From Candidatus Zixiibacteriota bacterium (lineage in GTDB: Bacteria; Zixibacteria; MSB-5A5; GN15; FEB-12): 10,540 nucleotides of DNA. Each line of letters starts with the position of its first letter. The first letter of the stretch is position 1. The notes beneath the pieces are model-generated. The model was given only the letters and a program-made list of their open reading frames with translations. It made no database searches and was not told the origin of the DNA. The position numbers and the translations under genes were made by a program. This document shows, piece after piece, positions 1 to 6,764 of the stretch. The stretch is from assembly GCA_003641405.1 (NCBI GenBank), contig QNAF01000067.1:1-10540 (forward strand), written 5' to 3'.

Positions 1-989
<989 letters not shown>

Positions 990-1051
990 CACTCAACTCC
1001 TATATAGCTACACATCACGTTTTTCAAAGTCATTGTCTCTCGTGTTTCATA

Positions 1052-1114
1052 TGTAGAGCAGAACCCCTTGCGGTTCTGCTGGTAGCGGCAGGAGCACAGG
1101 GCTCCTGCCCTACA
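1052..1114. repeat. 63-bp palindromic element: two hairpins closed by an outer stem, between atpH and atpA
   Basis: Outer arms TGTAG (1052-1056) and CTACA (1110-1114) are complementary. Directly inside lie two perfect 9-bp hairpins. The first is AGCAGAACC (1057-1065) with GGTTCTGCT (1072-1080) around a 6-nt loop. The second is GGCAGGAGC (1087-1095) with GCTCCTGCC (1101-1109) around a 5-nt loop. The two are joined by the 6-nt linker GGTAGC. Either strand could therefore fold as a three-way junction. There is no T tract, so it is not a standard terminator. On the atp mRNA it would lie between atpH and atpA. The look is that of a dispersed intergenic palindromic repeat (REP/MITE-like), which is inference from structure alone. 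Confidence 0.75.
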
Positions 1115-1145
1115 ACTCTGTAAGCCGCTGTTATCTCAAAGCCCA

Positions 1146-1694
1146 CTAATGGACTTTTATTCTCTGAAGCCTCTCCTCGATTTGGCCCAAACCATACCTG
1201 ACGGAGCCATCAATGATCTCGTCTGCCGTTACCACTATCATGCCGCCGATTATGCCGGGATCGACCTTTTTCTCCAACTCGATCTTCCTGCCAGTTTTCG
1301 CAGCAAGCGTTGACACCAGGTTTGCTTCCTCTTCCGAAGCCAACGCAATTGCAGTGATAACTGTCACCCGGTTTATTCCTTTGTCAAACTCTACCAGGCG
1401 ATTAAACTCATCGATCACTTCGACAAGATACATGGCCCGACGTTTGCGCACGAGCACTGCCAAGAACTCCACAAAAAGTCGTTCCATACGCTCACCGAAG
1501 ACCGTACGCAACAACTCAAGTTTCTGTTCTTCCTCAATCTTTGGCAGACTGAGAAATTTCAGCAGCGACGCATCTTTATCGAGAGCTAACTTGAGACCAC
1601 TGAACTGCTCATAAGCCTCGTCAACCAGACCACGTTCGCGGGTTGACGCAAACAGAGCCGTCGCATACTTCTTGGCGACTTCCTGAACAATCAT
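1146..1694 (-). CDS. atpH: F1Fo-ATP synthase subunit delta (OSCP)
   Basis: Peripheral-stalk subunit that ties the top of the F1 head to the b subunits. It has 182 residues, the normal length. The N-terminal helical domain begins with the typical AKKYATALF (residues 7-15). The C-terminal domain carries the family signature DPGIIGG at 145-151, followed by a D-E-I-I-D-G-S-V-R segment at 158-166 and a helical tail. It starts five bases after the atpF stop codon, so the two are probably translationally coupled; the purine-rich GGAGAGG near the end of atpF could serve as its ribosome site. Nothing is odd in the protein. What follows it is unusual: a structured 156-bp gap before atpA. Confidence 0.96.
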   Translation of the reverse strand: MIVQEVAKKYATALFASTRERGLVDEAYEQFSGLKLALDKDASLLKFLSLPKIEEEQKLELLRTVFGERMERLFVEFLAVLVRKRRAMYLVEVIDEFNRLVEFDKGINRVTVITAIALASEEEANLVSTLAAKTGRKIELEKKVDPGIIGGMIVVTADEIIDGSVRYGLGQIEERLQRIKVH

Positions 1695-1699
1695 TCAGT

Positions 1700-2182
1700 C
1701 TACGCCCTCTCCAACTCGTCGATGTACCGCCCGATAAGATCACGGTGCTTGGCGTCATCCATTTTTTCCGCCACCACTTTCTCGGCTGCGGTCATGGTAA
1801 TGGAAATCATTTCGTCACGAAGCTGCACTTTGGCCTTGGCCACATCACGCTGCAAGTCGGCTTTTGCCTTCTCGTGCATCGCCCTGATTTCGTTCATGGC
1901 TTCGTTCTTGATATCCGCTGCCATCTGTTTGCCTTCTTTAACGGCCTCTACCATTTTTGCCCGCCGTTCGCCTTCGATCTCTTTCATCCGAGCTTCGTAC
2001 TCGGCAGTAACCTGAGCTACCTCAGCCTTCTGTTTATCGATCTCATCGAACTCACCGGCAATCTTCTCGCGCCGTTCTTCCAGCAAACCCAGGAGCGGAC
2101 CCCATGCAAAACGCTTGAGAACCCAGACAAAAATCAGGAATCCCAGTGCATGCGTTAGTATCTGTTGTAATTCAAAATCCAT
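1700..2182 (-). CDS. atpF: F1Fo-ATP synthase subunit b
   Basis: Membrane-anchored stator subunit; a dimer forms the peripheral stalk. It has 160 residues, a usual length. A single N-terminal membrane helix (about residues 5-28, including HALGFLIFVWVL) is followed by a long charged, heptad-like coiled coil (about 33-135) rich in Glu, Lys and Ala, then a short C-terminal delta-binding part. Only one b-type gene is seen between atpE and atpH, so the stator is probably a b homodimer rather than b/b-prime. The ATG at 2182 has no clear Shine-Dalgarno; a small hairpin lies between the atpE stop and this start. Confidence 0.96.
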   Translation of the reverse strand: MDFELQQILTHALGFLIFVWVLKRFAWGPLLGLLEERREKIAGEFDEIDKQKAEVAQVTAEYEARMKEIEGERRAKMVEAVKEGKQMAADIKNEAMNEIRAMHEKAKADLQRDVAKAKVQLRDEMISITMTAAEKVVAEKMDDAKHRDLIGRYIDELERA

Positions 2183-2215
2183 AGCAATATCTGGTTATGG
2201 GTGTGAGTAGCGCCT

Positions 2216-2233
2216 CTCGGTCATTCAACCGAG
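2216..2233 (-). other. Small hairpin between atpE and atpF
   Basis: CTCGGT (2216-2221) pairs with ACCGAG (2228-2233) around a 6-nt loop, starting nine bases after the atpE stop codon on the minus-strand transcript. No T tract follows, so it is not a terminator. In other bacteria atpE is expressed in excess, and a hairpin just downstream could stabilise the upstream message. Here that is inference, and six base pairs can occur by chance. Confidence 0.35.
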
Positions 2234-2241
2234 CAACTTGA

Positions 2242-2478
2242 TCAGCCGCCAATCTTGCCGCTAGCCAGAATGTATACAATAAACACGTAAATGGTGAGCG
2301 CCTCAATAAACGCCGCACCGATGATCATTGCAGTCTGGATTTTGCCGGCAGCTTCCGGCTGACGCCCCATAGCTTCCATTGCCGAACCAACCGCGCGTCC
2401 AATGCCCAAACCGGAGCCAATAGCCGCGAGTCCAACAGCGAGCGGAGCCGCCAGTGCCAACATTGCCTGATAATCCAT
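2242..2478 (-). CDS. atpE: F1Fo-ATP synthase subunit c (proteolipid ring)
   Basis: Forms the rotating c-ring of Fo. It has 78 residues in two membrane helices joined by the polar loop RQPEA (about 39-43). The ion-binding carboxylate is the Glu in the second-helix segment GAAFIEALTIY (Glu59 from the chosen start). Aligned on the RQPEA loop with sodium-type rings, the position of the Na-ligand Gln in helix 1 is Ile, and the residue after the essential Glu is Ala rather than Ser. This points to a proton ring. The start is the ATG at 2478-2476: a perfect AGGAGG lies five bases upstream of it, while the in-frame GTG one codon earlier would leave only two bases. Gaps of about 57-60 bp flank this gene on both sides. 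Confidence 0.97.
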   Translation of the reverse strand: MDYQAMLALAAPLAVGLAAIGSGLGIGRAVGSAMEAMGRQPEAAGKIQTAMIIGAAFIEALTIYVFIVYILASGKIGG

Positions 2479-2483
2479 CACGT

Positions 2484-2489
2484 CCTCCT
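2484..2489 (-). promoter_or_regulatory. Perfect Shine-Dalgarno of atpE with purine-rich leader
   Basis: The minus strand reads AGGAGG five bases before the atpE ATG, the best ribosome site in the window. Upstream (about 2505-2531) the message is purine-rich, with a near-tandem ATAGAGA motif and little room for secondary structure. This fits strong translation of the c subunit, which is needed in many copies per complex. It decides the start in favour of ATG 2478 over GTG 2481. Confidence 0.8.
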
Positions 2490-2538
2490 AAAGAACCTCT
2501 AACCTATTGTACTATCTCTATTCTCTATCGCTTTCTGC

Positions 2539-3402
2539 CTAATGCGCATGCTCCTCATGGGGCAGCATCAGCAGTATATATATTGACGACAACAACGTAA
2601 ACACCAGTGCCTGGATGGTCGATAGCAACAAGCCCAGAAAGTAGAATGGCAACTGTAGTGGCACACCGACCGGCGAGAATGCCAGTATCGCAACTCCCAG
2701 ACCAACAAACACGGCCACCAAGGTGTCTTCACCTGTAATATTTCCAAAAAGTCGTAATGCCAACGAGAACGGCTTGGCCAATTCCCCAATGACGTGAAGC
2801 GGGAATAAAAGTGGCACCATGCACCAGCTAATCACATCCTCCGGACTTCCAGCCATGTGGTGCAGATATCCACCAATACCCAATCGCGATATTCCTGTCC
2901 ACTGAGCATAGAAGAATGTAATGAGCGCCAGCGAAGCCGTGATATTGAGACTTGTCGACGGCGAGTGCCCTAATGGCACCATACCTATCCAGTTCATCAA
3001 GAGAATGTAGAAGAACAGCGAGCCAAGGTACGGTATATAGCGTCTGGCCTCTTTGCCGAGGATCGACTCGATGAAGTTGTACATGCCTTCGACCATCATC
3101 TCGACCGCATTCTGAAGCTTGCCGGGAATCATCTGACGTTTGGCATAGACACGGGCCGCTACGGCCGAAAGGAAAATGCCAACCGCAAAAGCAAAAATGA
3201 CGTTGACCCAATGATTGGCAAAACTGTCGGGGCCAAACAACAGGGCAATCAGGTTCGGAAGGTGTGGAGGGCCGCTGTGCTCGTCATGAGCACCGGCATG
3301 CTCTTCACCACCGCCATCATGGCCGCCTGTCGCCACCATTATGATTGGCATCACCCACGCGGGGGCCGCCAGAGCTATCTTATATAGAATCAGCAGTATC
3401 AT
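2539..3402 (-). CDS. atpB: F1Fo-ATP synthase subunit a
   Basis: Stator channel subunit that passes protons to the c-ring. It has 287 residues. A hydrophobic N-terminus (1-25) is followed by a His/Gly/Glu/Asp-rich stretch (about 26-47, with His at 28, 35, 39, 42 and 47). The canonical membrane part then follows from about residue 60. The essential Arg is Arg217 in SLALRLFGN; the conserved Gln of the last helix is Gln264 in STIQALVF. The C-terminus is again His-rich (PHEEHAH). The ATG at 3402 overlaps the atpI stop by four bases (ATGA) and has a GGAG six bases upstream, so coupling with atpI is likely. The N-terminal extension could be a cleaved leader or a periplasmic loop, as in other FCB-group a subunits; this is not certain. 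Confidence 0.96.
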   Translation of the reverse strand: MILLILYKIALAAPAWVMPIIMVATGGHDGGGEEHAGAHDEHSGPPHLPNLIALLFGPDSFANHWVNVIFAFAVGIFLSAVAARVYAKRQMIPGKLQNAVEMMVEGMYNFIESILGKEARRYIPYLGSLFFYILLMNWIGMVPLGHSPSTSLNITASLALITFFYAQWTGISRLGIGGYLHHMAGSPEDVISWCMVPLLFPLHVIGELAKPFSLALRLFGNITGEDTLVAVFVGLGVAILAFSPVGVPLQLPFYFLGLLLSTIQALVFTLLSSIYILLMLPHEEHAH

Positions 3403-3791
3403 GCGACACTCCGAGCCTTGGTGCTTTCGTCTGTCCCCAGCATCGCGATCCCTATTCCTCTAAGGACAATTATGACAAGCAGGCTTGTAAACCCGTACAC
3501 CAGATGAAGCGGATCAAACTGCGGTACACTAATCAGAAAATAGCCCGCCACATACAGCAGCGGAAACTTGAATATAGCCAGAAACAGCGTCGCACCCTTG
3601 AGGGCTCCCTCCGGCCTGAGAGCTGCTCGAACCAAACGGGAGATCAACAACAGGTTGAGCATACCCCACACACCACCGGAGAAGAAAGCGATAGCAGGGT
3701 AAACACCGAAGTAATAAAAGCTGAATGGAAGAGCAATCAACAGGACAATGCCTGTGGTCTTTAGTGAACGGTCAATGAACTCGAGTCCCAT
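3399..3791 (-). CDS. atpI: ATP synthase protein I, AtpI-like membrane protein
   Basis: It has 130 residues and four predicted membrane helices (about 12-30, 32-52, 64-88 and 95-115). The placement directly upstream of atpB is that of AtpI, the accessory protein described as helping c-ring assembly. Between helices 2 and 3 lies a basic loop (SRLVRAALRPEGALKG). It starts immediately after the atpZ stop (TGAATG) and overlaps atpB by four bases, so it is embedded in the operon. A purine-rich AAGGA lies about five bases before the ATG. The sequence is poorly conserved in this family, so the identity rests on size, topology and position. Confidence 0.85.
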   Translation of the reverse strand: MGLEFIDRSLKTTGIVLLIALPFSFYYFGVYPAIAFFSGGVWGMLNLLLISRLVRAALRPEGALKGATLFLAIFKFPLLYVAGYFLISVPQFDPLHLVYGFTSLLVIIVLRGIGIAMLGTDESTKARSVA

Positions 3792-4052
3792 TCAATCCTT
3801 ACTCTCTTTTCGTTCAATCTGCTCCGCTTTGCGAATCAGATTGTATATCTCACGACCGGCTGCCGCAAAGCCAAATACAAGGCCAACCAGCATAAGGTAT
3901 GGCTCGGTCTCCAGCTTTTCATCGGCCCAGCGTCCCAAGAAAAATCCTACGAGGGGCCCGGCGACAAGCATGGTAGGAATCGCCATATACAGACTTGCCG
4001 CTCCGTACCTTGCGCCTTTTTTCTTCTCAGGCGACCGCCCAATTCGGGCCAT
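3792..4052 (-). CDS. atpZ: AtpZ/AtpI-family small membrane protein
   Basis: It has 86 residues. A basic N-terminus (GRSPEKKKGARYG) precedes two membrane helices (about 19-40 and 51-70) and a charged C-terminal tail (about 73-86). The GPLVGFFLGRWADEKLET segment and the glycine-rich second helix are typical of the AtpZ/AtpI family (putative F1Fo-ATPase subunit; AtpZ with AtpI is reported as a Ca/Mg channel in some bacteria). It is the first gene of the operon, with a promoter about 30-60 bp upstream and AGGA about eight bases before the ATG. Naming it atpZ rather than a second atpI follows from the two-helix topology and its position before atpI. Confidence 0.85.
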   Translation of the reverse strand: MARIGRSPEKKKGARYGAASLYMAIPTMLVAGPLVGFFLGRWADEKLETEPYLMLVGLVFGFAAAGREIYNLIRKAEQIERKESKD

Positions 4053-4081
4053 CTAACATCCTACCACAAACAATTGGCGGC

Positions 4082-4110
4082 TAAATAACTTTGATGACAC
4101 ACAAAGTCAA
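4082..4110 (-). promoter_or_regulatory. Sigma70-like promoter of the atp operon with a dyad in its spacer
   Basis: On the minus strand TTGACT (4110-4105) is separated by 17 bases from TATTTA (4087-4082), about 30 bp upstream of the atpZ ATG. An inverted repeat, ACTTTG (4088-4093) and CAAAGT (4102-4107) with an 8-base centre, fills the spacer and touches the -35. This is a classic operator position. Promoter assignment is by pattern only. Confidence 0.6.
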
Positions 4111-4174
4111 CCCCTTTTGTCCTCACCTGGCTCAGTATTTTTCTAAAAATTGTAAGGAAGTGCTCTTTTTGGGC

Positions 4175-4203
4175 TTGCCCCGCCGAATCCGTGCCTCTAT
4201 TAA
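4175..4203 (+). promoter_or_regulatory. Possible promoter of the DUF3365 gene, implying a nearly leaderless message
   Basis: TTGCCC (4175-4180), a 17-base spacer and TATTAA (4198-4203) lie just before the ATG at 4210. If real, transcription would begin at or within a base or two of the start codon. No Shine-Dalgarno is visible before this ATG, which fits leaderless translation, but the -35 is weak. Confidence 0.3.
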
Positions 4204-4209
4204 TATGTT

Positions 4210-4977
4210 ATGCTGAAGGTTTTGAATATCGTTCCCATGCTGATTCTGGCGGTTTCTCTCGCATCCTTGCCTGGCTGTGGCGCGGAAGACCCGGAACCGC
4301 CCGCTAATCAGGCCGCTGTTCCAGATTCCCCGGCTTGGACTGGCGATCAGGAACTGTACCGACTAACCGCTGACGAAATAGTCACGCAGTTCGCCACGGA
4401 TCTGGGCCGCGAACTCACGACGGCCCTGGAGAAGGGTTCAGCCGTTAACGCTATCGACGTATGCAAAGACAAAGCTCACAAGTTAGCAGCGGCATATTCT
4501 CACGGCGGCTGGTCCATCAAGCGTGTCACTGACAAATATCGCAACTCTGACAACCGAGCAGATAGTACGGAACTGGCGTTTCTGTATGAGTTTGAAGATA
4601 CCACCGAACTTGGCCCGCATTTCCTCGTGGACTGGAAACAAGCCGATTCCGGTGATATCCATACATTCCGGTTCTACAAACCAATCCGGATCAAGCCAGC
4701 TTGCATGAAATGCCATGGCAATATGCAAACCCTCAGTCAGGACGTGTATAAGGCGCTCAGAAAGCACTACCCGCTTGACAAAGCTACCGGGTACCATGTC
4801 GGCGATCTGTGCGGTATGTTTGTGGTGGAAGCAGTATGGCCGGATGGCGGCAAACACGCCGAACGAGTATTGTCAGGAGAGAATGTCAAGCGCCCGCCGG
4901 TCGAAGAAAAACCGATAGACAGCACCACGACGCTCGATACAACAGGCAGCGACACAATTACTATCGACAGTGTTTAG
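4210..4977 (+). CDS. DUF3365 (Tll0287-like) monohaem c-type lipoprotein
   Basis: It has 255 residues. A lipoprotein signal ends in the lipobox LPGC (Cys23), so the protein is predicted to be lipid-anchored facing the periplasm. A Pro-rich linker (28-42) leads into a domain with the pattern of the DUF3365/Tll0287-like family: VNAIDVCKD (79-87), GWSIKRVTDKYRNSDN (100-115), YKPIRIKPACMKCHG (156-170), YPLDKATGYHVGDLCGMF (187-204). C165-x-x-C168-H169 is a single haem-c attachment motif. Cys85 and Cys201 are additional. The last 25 residues are a Thr/Asp-rich low-complexity tail. The family is linked to redox or gas sensing and cytochrome-like roles, but no reaction is established. The alternative start at codon 10 would remove the only basic residue of the signal, so ATG 4210 is preferred. 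DUF2784 follows 38 bp downstream. Confidence 0.88.
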   Translation: MLKVLNIVPMLILAVSLASLPGCGAEDPEPPANQAAVPDSPAWTGDQELYRLTADEIVTQFATDLGRELTTALEKGSAVNAIDVCKDKAHKLAAAYSHGGWSIKRVTDKYRNSDNRADSTELAFLYEFEDTTELGPHFLVDWKQADSGDIHTFRFYKPIRIKPACMKCHGNMQTLSQDVYKALRKHYPLDKATGYHVGDLCGMFVVEAVWPDGGKHAERVLSGENVKRPPVEEKPIDSTTTLDTTGSDTITIDSV

Positions 4978-5015
4978 GTTTGGCAAATCAGATTGACCGT
5001 TAGGCAACCATCGGT

Positions 5016-5417
5016 ATGCTGTACCGTCTCCTTGCAGATTTAGTCATGCTTGTCCATTTCGCGTGGATCATATTCATGCTGTGGGGCTTTGTATTGACGG
5101 TACGGGCATTCTGGAGGCCAGCGTTTTTTGATCGCTGGGTCTTTCGCAGTGTTCATCTGAGCGGAATATTATTGGTGGCCATACTGGAACTGGTCGGCTC
5201 CTATTGTCCTCTCACGCTCTGGGAAAACAGCCTGAGAGCACTGTATAACCCTGATGTCGACTACCAGGGGTGGTTCATTGTCGGTTTGATCGAAAGGCTG
5301 ATATACCCGAATGTCAACCCGCTGGTTATAATCGTGCCGACTGTTACCATAGCCCTGTTCACGATGGTTGTGTTTGTGACCCGACCACCGGCTAAGTTCC
5401 GGCGGAAGAGAGATTGA
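5016..5417 (+). CDS. DUF2784-family small integral membrane protein
   Basis: It has 133 residues with about four predicted membrane segments (4-28, 44-63, a shorter one near 84-96, and 100-122) and a basic C-terminal end (KFRRKRD). Features matching my memory of the DUF2784 family are the N-terminal LVMLVHFAWIIFMLWG, the central HLSGI segment and the motif CPLTLWE at 64-70. The function of the family is unknown. It lies 38 bp after the DUF3365 gene in the same direction and probably shares its transcript. Whether the two products work together is open. The ATG at 5016 has only a weak purine stretch upstream; no better start is seen before the conserved N-terminus. Confidence 0.85.
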   Translation: MLYRLLADLVMLVHFAWIIFMLWGFVLTVRAFWRPAFFDRWVFRSVHLSGILLVAILELVGSYCPLTLWENSLRALYNPDVDYQGWFIVGLIERLIYPNVNPLVIIVPTVTIALFTMVVFVTRPPAKFRRKRD

Positions 5418-5429
5418 AAGCTGCTGCAG

Positions 5430-5470
5430 GTCGGGTTCCGAACATTCTCCGTTGGAGTGAGAAACCAGAC
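5430..5470. repeat. Imperfect inverted repeat after the DUF2784 gene
   Basis: GTCGGGTT (5430-5437) and AACCAGAC (5463-5470) form an 8-bp inverted repeat with one mismatch. They enclose a small CTCC-GTT-GGAG hairpin (5447-5457). It starts 13 bases after the DUF2784 stop codon. No T tract follows. It could act as a weak transcription barrier in this convergent region or be a decayed copy of a dispersed repeat. Confidence 0.4.
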
Positions 5471-5480
5471 ATCACAACTG

Positions 5481-5504
5481 TCATGCTGAGCTTGTCGAAG
5501 CATG
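5481..5504. repeat. Dispersed-type repeat TCATGCTGAGCTTGTCGAAG-CATG
   Basis: The arms CATGCT (5482-5487) and AGCATG (5499-5504) are complementary. An alternative inner hairpin, GCTT-GTCG-AAGC, spans 5490-5501. From general knowledge, this string is one of the intergenic repeats found in many copies in diverse bacterial genomes; its minus-strand translation gives the MLRQAQHD-like peptide seen in many false ORFs. It lies between convergent genes. Copy number cannot be seen here. Confidence 0.65.
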
Positions 5505-5531
5505 GTGCGCTGTTTAGCAGTTGAAAAAGTC

Positions 5532-5609
5532 TTGTAGGGCAGATCTGTCTGGCAGTCAGGCGAATCCGTAGAAGCGTCAGGCAGAGACACCTGACGCCAC
5601 CGCATGCGG
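5532..5609. repeat. Palindrome-rich intergenic element sharing a core with the atpH-atpA element
   Basis: It begins with TTGTAGGGCAG (5533-5543), which is identical to the end of the 63-bp element at 1052-1114 read on the minus strand. It holds an 8-bp hairpin, GCGTCAGG (5574-5581) with CCTGACGC (5590-5597), around an 8-nt loop, and a perfect 10-bp palindrome CCGCATGCGG (5600-5609). It ends 19 bases after (downstream of) the PorV-family gene's stop on the minus strand. There is no T tract. It may contribute to transcription arrest between the convergent genes, but the shared core suggests a repeat family. Confidence 0.5.
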
Positions 5610-5628
5610 ACGGTTTATCAACAACCCC

Positions 5629-6618
5629 TCAAAACCGGTACCCGGCGCTGACTCGGTAGGTTTCGTCGAGATCGTCGTGGTGGAGGTAAGCAAAATCGAG
5701 TGTGACGTTCCTCACATTTACACCGCCACCGGCTGTCAGCCGTCCGATGTCAAACCCGGCACGGCCAAAGACCATCTCGCGATAGCCCAATTCCCAGCCG
5801 AAATGCGTATCCAGCGACAATTCACCCACCCAATACTGGGCACTGGATTTCAGACCTTCAAAGCGCATATCACCACTTGCCAGCGCTCTTCCGGTGAAAT
5901 CAGCGTAAGTGTACTCGATCATGACCCCCGGTTTCACTGTCGGGTAAATCGACTCGGTGTTCGCCTCGCGCTCAACAAGGTTTCCGTGAACATCCAGCAG
6001 TTCGGTCTTGCCGGAGTAGCGGATGAAACCGGTCGTGATATCGTTTACCATAAGCCCGAGGTTCACATACTGCCAGGGTTTCCAGAGAGCACCGGCGTCG
6101 ATCGTCAGGCCAAAGCCTGATTCCGTACCGATATCACGATAAATGATCTTGGCTGTCAGTCCAAAATCAACGCGTGACGCGATCCGACCGGAAATGGATC
6201 CGGCGAACAGCCAGTCACCGTGAGATTCTTCACGAACCACGTAGGGCCGTTCGTACTCATTGAGTTGGGTGATCTTGATACCGCCCCCACCAAGATAATA
6301 GACATAAAAACCGAAAGCTCGGATAGCTGATTGTCCCGCATAGCGACTGTCAACGTACGAAACAAAATCGTGATTGAGCAGAGAGCCGAACGTCTCAGCA
6401 TGCATGGCCGAAACGTAGCGACCGCTGAGTTGGTTCATCCCGGCCGGGTTCCAGTATGGGGTGGTCCCATCGAACGGCCCGGCAATCACAGCACCACCCA
6501 GAGCCAGAGAACGTCCGCCAACACCGAGCGTGAAAGCGTCACCGGCATACTTGGCCGCACTAGCAGAAGCTGCCAGTGTCAGCACCATCACGAACATTGT
6601 CAGCACTCTTAGCAACAT
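5629..6618 (-). CDS. PorV/PorQ-family outer-membrane protein
   Basis: It has 329 residues. A signal peptide (about 1-22, basic Arg4, hydrophobic core, Ala-rich end ASASAA) is followed by the family N-terminal pattern: G-G-R-S-L-A-L-G-G-A (34-43) and the hallmark YWNPAG (55-60). The remainder alternates aromatic and polar residues as in beta-strands and ends in a terminal Phe (AGYRF), the usual outer-membrane barrel end. In Bacteroidota, PorV and PorQ relatives serve the type IX secretion system, but the family is broader, with FadL-like barrels of unknown cargo in many FCB phyla. No other secretion-system gene is visible here, so a T9SS role is not claimed. The start at 6618 keeps the basic residue of the signal; AAAGGAA lies rather far upstream, so the codon-8 Met is an alternative. 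Confidence 0.85.
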   Translation of the reverse strand: MLLRVLTMFVMVLTLAASASAAKYAGDAFTLGVGGRSLALGGAVIAGPFDGTTPYWNPAGMNQLSGRYVSAMHAETFGSLLNHDFVSYVDSRYAGQSAIRAFGFYVYYLGGGGIKITQLNEYERPYVVREESHGDWLFAGSISGRIASRVDFGLTAKIIYRDIGTESGFGLTIDAGALWKPWQYVNLGLMVNDITTGFIRYSGKTELLDVHGNLVEREANTESIYPTVKPGVMIEYTYADFTGRALASGDMRFEGLKSSAQYWVGELSLDTHFGWELGYREMVFGRAGFDIGRLTAGGGVNVRNVTLDFAYLHHDDLDETYRVSAGYRF

Positions 6619-6653
6619 AATCTGCTATCTGGGTTCCTTTCGTTCTCTTCCAT

Positions 6654-6703
6654 CAGCATGTTGTCAAGAAAACACTCAACAGCACTCCTTGACAACCATG
6701 CTG
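6654..6703. repeat. 15-bp inverted repeat with one bulge, 19-nt centre
   Basis: CAGCATGTTGTCAAG (6654-6668) pairs with CTTGACAACCATGCTG (6688-6703) over 15 bases, with a single unpaired C at 6696. The centre is 6669-6687. No T tract follows on either strand. It sits 36-85 bp upstream of the PorV-family start and would form a strong hairpin in that gene's leader if the promoter lies further upstream. Confidence 0.75.
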
Positions 6704-6742
6704 GTCATCCCCGTGAAAGGGGCTGTTGAAAAGCCATGTGTT

Positions 6743-6764
6743 CGGCAAATGTCCACATCTGCCG
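6743..6764. promoter_or_regulatory. 22-bp near-perfect palindrome, possible operator
   Basis: CGGCA-A-ATGT (6743-6752) and ACAT-C-TGCCG (6755-6764) mirror each other with one mismatched pair and a 2-base centre. Such a tight centre favours a protein-binding dyad over an RNA hairpin. It lies between the PorV-family gene and the upstream terminator. The binding protein is unknown. Confidence 0.45.

Noticed and set aside
1052..1114. Intrinsic terminator between atpH and atpA
   Set aside because: Hairpins are strong but no T tract follows on the minus strand, and termination here would cut off alpha and the rest of F1.
1643..2158. 171-residue plus-strand open frame
   Set aside because: Antisense to atpF and atpH; Phe/Leu/His-rich shadow of the coiled coil.
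2242..2478. Sodium-dependent c-ring
   Set aside because: The Na-ligand Gln of helix 1 is Ile and the residue after the essential Glu is Ala, so the Na-binding set is missing.
3345..3764. 139-residue plus-strand open frame
   Set aside because: Antisense to atpI, which has sensible membrane helices and operon position.
5261..5605. 114-residue minus-strand open frame across the end of the DUF2784 gene and the repeats
   Set aside because: It covers dispersed repeats, including the translated MLRQAQHD-type string, and overlaps a real gene antisense; no family resemblance.
5629..6618. Type IX secretion system locus
   Set aside because: Only the PorV/PorQ-like barrel is present; no other por or gld gene is visible and the family is wider than T9SS.
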